A DNA stretch of 64,000 nucleotides from Bacterioplanoides sp965219715 (GTDB lineage Bacteria > Pseudomonadota > Gammaproteobacteria > Pseudomonadales > Oceanobacteraceae). The stretch lies in contig NZ_OZ244785.1 of NCBI RefSeq assembly GCF_965219715.1, positions 1,550,001-1,614,000 on the forward strand. The letters are read 5' to 3'. A program made the translations under genes and the position numbers. Positions 61,419-64,000 of this stretch are shown here, in pieces (the stretch's first letter is position 1; each line of letters begins with the position of its first letter). The notes beneath the pieces are model-generated. The model did not search any database. It saw only the letters and a list, made by a program, of their open reading frames with translations, and had not been told where the DNA came from.

Positions 61419-62499
61419 CGTTGCGTTCTCCAGCCTGCATCTGCTTCAGCGCATTGGTCATAACGGCACCGGAAGAAATCCGGTTAATTTTCTGACCATA
61501 AGCTGGGTCAGTGGCATAACCGGCTTTCTGCAATTCATGGCCGTAGTGTTTGCCGGTTAAATCCTGACCAACGGCATTTTCATAACGTTTGTTATCACTA
61601 AGGAAACGGGCGTAATCTGCAAGGCCATCCTGCAGTGATGCATAAGAACGAAACTGTGCTTTTTCGTTCATGCGCACACCACCACGATATTCATGGGTCA
61701 TGATTTCTACTTTGTCACCCTGCCAACGAGAGTCGGCCTTAATGCCAAAGAAGTTAAAGCTGTTTGTGCCCTGTTGATCGCTGATCATATGCTTGCCCCA
61801 ACCCGTCTCCAATGCTGCCTGGGCAACAATGGCTTTGGGATCGACTTTCAACTGCTGACCAATCTTTTGAGCATGAGGATACAGAGCGGCAACAAACGCT
61901 TGGGGAGTGGCAAACTGTTGCCCTTTGGCGCCCTCACCACTCGCCGCAACAACCTCTGGCTGAACAGCGACGCTATTGGCTGAAGACGGAATATTGGTTG
62001 CTGACGGTGGCGTAGTTACCGCTTGAACAGCTGGCGTTTCAGCGATAGCGGCTGCACGATCTTCACCGGTTTCAGAAGCCGTGTTTTTCAGAATATCGCC
62101 AACCTGTTCGATGGCTTTATTGAGGCTGGAATCGTGACGACGTAATTGTTCGTGGTTCAGTTCCGGCTTGTCCTGCTGCATACCGTAATTGGATAACATC
62201 TGACGGTGGATCACCTTCGCAAGCCCCGTGCCCTGTGAGCTGGAGAGCGATAGTGCGATCTGGTCGTCGTACATTTTCTGGTAGAAATCGGACTCAGACG
62301 AGCTGAACAGCGAGTCTTCTTTAAAGACCTGGTTTGCCTGACGCATAGAAGACAACATCATATTCAGGAACATAGACTCAAACTGCTTCGCTACTTCCAT
62401 AAGCGCCGCGTCTTTGTCTTCTTTTCCTAACTGTCGTATACCCTGCAATGCATTAATATCGGTATATACATTGGCAGCCTGATGTTGGCTTTGAATCAT
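61411..62499 (-). CDS. flgJ: FlgJ, rod-cap protein with peptidoglycan hydrolase domain
   Basis: 362 residues from ATG 62497-62499, chosen for AGAGGTG six bases upstream (a GTG three codons earlier is in frame). The N-terminal rod-cap part (KQFESMFLNMMLSSMRQANQ) covers about residues 15-115. After a low-complexity linker the C-terminal glucosaminidase domain follows, with IVAQAALETGWGKHM (catalytic Glu), NSFNFFGIKADSRW and FRSYASLQDGLADYARFLSD. It caps the growing rod and opens the murein. A sigma-54-like promoter sits directly upstream, so flgJKL can be transcribed separately from flgI. Confidence 0.95.
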   Translation of the reverse strand: MIQSQHQAANVYTDINALQGIRQLGKEDKDAALMEVAKQFESMFLNMMLSSMRQANQVFKEDSLFSSSESDFYQKMYDDQIALSLSSSQGTGLAKVIHRQMLSNYGMQQDKPELNHEQLRRHDSSLNKAIEQVGDILKNTASETGEDRAAAIAETPAVQAVTTPPSATNIPSSANSVAVQPEVVAASGEGAKGQQFATPQAFVAALYPHAQKIGQQLKVDPKAIVAQAALETGWGKHMISDQQGTNSFNFFGIKADSRWQGDKVEIMTHEYRGGVRMNEKAQFRSYASLQDGLADYARFLSDNKRYENAVGQDLTGKHYGHELQKAGYATDPAYGQKINRISSGAVMTNALKQMQAGERNDG

Positions 62500-62523
62500 A
62501 ACAATCACCTCTGCACTGGTAAT

Positions 62524-62539
62524 TGCAATTAGTTTGCCA
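62524..62539 (-). promoter_or_regulatory. Sigma-54 type promoter for flgJKL
   Basis: Minus strand TGGCAAACTAATTGCA: GG and GC separated by 10 bases, matching the -24/-12 consensus TGGCAC-N5-TTGCA except near C. The predicted start is about 62513, giving a very short leader before the flgJ ribosome site. Middle-class flagellar genes of polar flagellates are often RpoN/FleQ-dependent. Confidence 0.7.
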
Positions 62540-62566
62540 GTTTATGAAATTAAGCGGAGTTGTAAT

Positions 62567-62599
62567 AAAAAACCCCATAATGACAACATTATGGGGTTT
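62567..62599 (-). terminator. Terminator between FlgN/FliT-like gene and flgJ
   Basis: AAACCCCATAATG, loop, CATTATGGGGTTT, followed on the minus strand by TTTTTTATTA. It splits the flg cluster into two transcription units. Confidence 0.9.
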
Positions 62600-62625
62600 A
62601 GTGGGTAGTAATTGGCCGTTAAAAC

Positions 62626-62931
62626 TCAGTGGTTACCGGCAATATTCTTGTATTGGGTTAATTTTTTCCGGCCATTCATATCCATTGCCAGCTCTTTTTG
62701 TTCCTGCTCCAGCTGCTTCAACAACAACTGTTCCTGTTGCAGCATATCTTCAAGAAAAAGCTGCTGTTCATTGGTGATTTCAATTAGCTCGTTCATTTCG
62801 GTGAACCATTCCTGCAGCACCGTATTACGCTCATCAATGCGCTCGCTGATACCTTCGCGCACCCCCTGGCGAACCAGCGCCTGAATTTCCAGCGACATGC
62901 CTTTCAGACGAGCAAACATTTCATTATTCAT
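62626..62931 (-). CDS. FlgN/FliT-like flagellar chaperone candidate
   Basis: 101 residues, almost wholly helical and rich in Glu/Gln/Leu (VREGISERIDERNTVLQEWF, EQQLFLEDMLQQEQLLLKQL), ending NGRKKLTQYKNIAGNH. Small helical proteins of this type, with the closing K...Y motif, act as export chaperones for hook-associated proteins (FlgN for FlgK/FlgL, FliT for FliD). Location between flgI and flgJKL supports a flagellar role. The ATG overlaps the flgI stop (ATGA). Sequence alone does not distinguish FlgN from FliT. Confidence 0.7.
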   Translation of the reverse strand: MNNEMFARLKGMSLEIQALVRQGVREGISERIDERNTVLQEWFTEMNELIEITNEQQLFLEDMLQQEQLLLKQLEQEQKELAMDMNGRKKLTQYKNIAGNH

Positions 62932-64000
62932 ATTACAATTAACTCCGCTTTTAACGCACCGGCCTGTTTCATCGCTTCCAGAATCGCCATTAAATCACCC
63001 GGCGCCGCACCTACTTCATTAACCGCTTTAACAATGCTATCAAGTGATACACCCGGACCAAATTTAAACATCCGGCTATCACCGCCATCGTCAATATTAA
63101 TATTGGTTTGTGGCACTACTACGGTATCACCATCGGCAAGCGGATTTGGCTGTTCGACATTAAAATCTTCGGTAATGGTCACCACCAGATTACCATGAGT
63201 GACCGCCACCGGATCAATCATTACATTCTGGCCCATCACAATCGTACCAGTACGCGAATTAATAATAATTTTAGCGCGCTCTTTGCCAGTCTCAATTTCC
63301 AGATTTTCGATAACCGACAAATAACTGACTCGCTGAGTAGTGTCGCGTGGCGCACTGACCCGAACCGATGTCGCATCAATAGCCTCTGCCGTCCCCGGCC
63401 CCAACAGCTCATTAATTTTCTCGACCATGGCACGTGCTGTGGTGAAATCTGCCTGATCAAGATTAAAAATCAGACTGTCACCGCGGGCAAAGTTACTCGG
63501 TACCGCACGTTCAACCGTGGCACCGTTGGGAATACGGCCAACGCTGGGAACATTTACGGTAATTTTTGAGCCGTCATTGCCTTCTGCACCAAATCCGGCA
63601 ACCACCAGGTTGCCCTGGGCTACAGCATAAATATTTCCGTCAGCGCCTTTTAGCGGTGTAAAAATCAGTGAGCCGCCACGCAGACTTTTGGCATTTCCCA
63701 GCGACGAAACCGTGATATCCACCCGCTGCCCTGGCTTGGCAAACGCGGGTAACTCTGTGGTGACCGTTACGGCTGCAACGTTGCGTAATTTCGGATCAAC
63801 GCCCGGTGGCAAACTGATACCAAACTCGGTCATCATGTTACGGAATGTCTGAGTGGTAAATGGCGCTTTGTCGCCGGTACCATCGAGACCAACTACCAGG
63901 CCATAACCAATCAACTGGTTACTGCGCACACCGGAAATGGAAGTGATATCTTTAATACGTTCAGCGTGACCCAGACCGGCAGTGACACTCAATAAAATAA
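62928..64000 (-). CDS. flgI: FlgI, flagellar P-ring protein, 5' end outside window
   Basis: About 356 residues visible; the N terminus runs off the right edge. The visible start ILLSVTAGLGHA looks like the end of a signal peptide, followed by ERIKDITSISGVRSNQLIGY and GLVVGLDGTGDKAPFTTQTF, classic FlgI. Later segments GQRVDITVSSLGNAKSLRGG, GTIVMGQNVMIDPVAVTHGN and the C-terminal APGDLMAILEAMKQAGALKAELIVI complete the family. FlgI polymers form the periplasmic ring in peptidoglycan around the rod. A TTG in the visible part should not be taken as the start. Confidence 0.96.
   Translation of the reverse strand, partial: ILLSVTAGLGHAERIKDITSISGVRSNQLIGYGLVVGLDGTGDKAPFTTQTFRNMMTEFGISLPPGVDPKLRNVAAVTVTTELPAFAKPGQRVDITVSSLGNAKSLRGGSLIFTPLKGADGNIYAVAQGNLVVAGFGAEGNDGSKITVNVPSVGRIPNGATVERAVPSNFARGDSLIFNLDQADFTTARAMVEKINELLGPGTAEAIDATSVRVSAPRDTTQRVSYLSVIENLEIETGKERAKIIINSRTGTIVMGQNVMIDPVAVTHGNLVVTITEDFNVEQPNPLADGDTVVVPQTNINIDDGGDSRMFKFGPGVSLDSIVKAVNEVGAAPGDLMAILEAMKQAGALKAELIVI

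Overview
The window looks like chromosome of a marine-type gammaproteobacterium (cmoAB pair, polar-flagellum flg genes with a sigma-54 type promoter, an AcrB/MexF-class RND pump, GlyGly-CTERM surface proteins). An Oceanospirillales-like host is my inference from this gene mix; there is no rRNA here to test it.

Layout. (1) 1-10114, minus strand: a compact Tad/Flp pilus operon read flp > cpaB > cpaC > cpaD-like > tadZ > tadA > tadB > tadC > tadD > tadE-like > tadF-like. Most junctions overlap by 1-4 bases, and the last gene runs off the left edge. (2) 10212-19310: two divergent lipoproteins, one of 2133 residues (12 beta-type repeats, a helical stalk, three DUF1566/Lcl-like modules, a DGSG linker) and one of 779 residues (poly-Asp run, propeller-like part). 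(3) 19436-24340: tRNA-Met(CAT), a Doc toxin with a 55-residue partner, small membrane proteins, a lipoprotein and a GlxA-type regulator. (4) 24352-28512: a cluster of integron-type gene cassettes without an integrase (CALIN). Four full attC-like sites and one half site separate minus-strand cassette genes: a PQQ-propeller-like secreted protein, a TM/coiled-coil protein, a barstar homologue, a gene broken by an in-frame TGA, and a DUF4062 pseudogene. The DUF4062 gene was broken by a 70-base inverted duplication. (5) 28527-33210: a small unknown gene behind three palindromes of 17-base period, then a MexEF/OqxAB-like efflux pair. (6) 33703-48937: two tandem giant secreted proteins (2706 and 2314 residues) with the same architecture, both ending in a GlyGly-CTERM tail and nearly identical 3' ends and terminators. 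(7) 49010-57175: cmoB/cmoA, a LysR regulator divergent from a SnoaL-like protein, a large membrane protein, a two-domain DsbA/HCCA-isomerase-like protein, a small basic protein and a CPA1 Na+/H+ antiporter. (8) 57183-64000, minus: flgI (partial) > FlgN/FliT-like > terminator > sigma-54 promoter > flgJ > flgK (unusually long) > flgL.

The genes that work together are the Tad pilus set, the flagellar hook/rod set, the efflux pair, cmoA/cmoB (wobble uridine modification) and the Doc module. Much of the rest is surface and accessory material: giant modular exoproteins, lipoproteins and captured cassettes. The best candidate for something new is the cassette cluster and its scrambled left end. Next are the two families of giant modular surface proteins.
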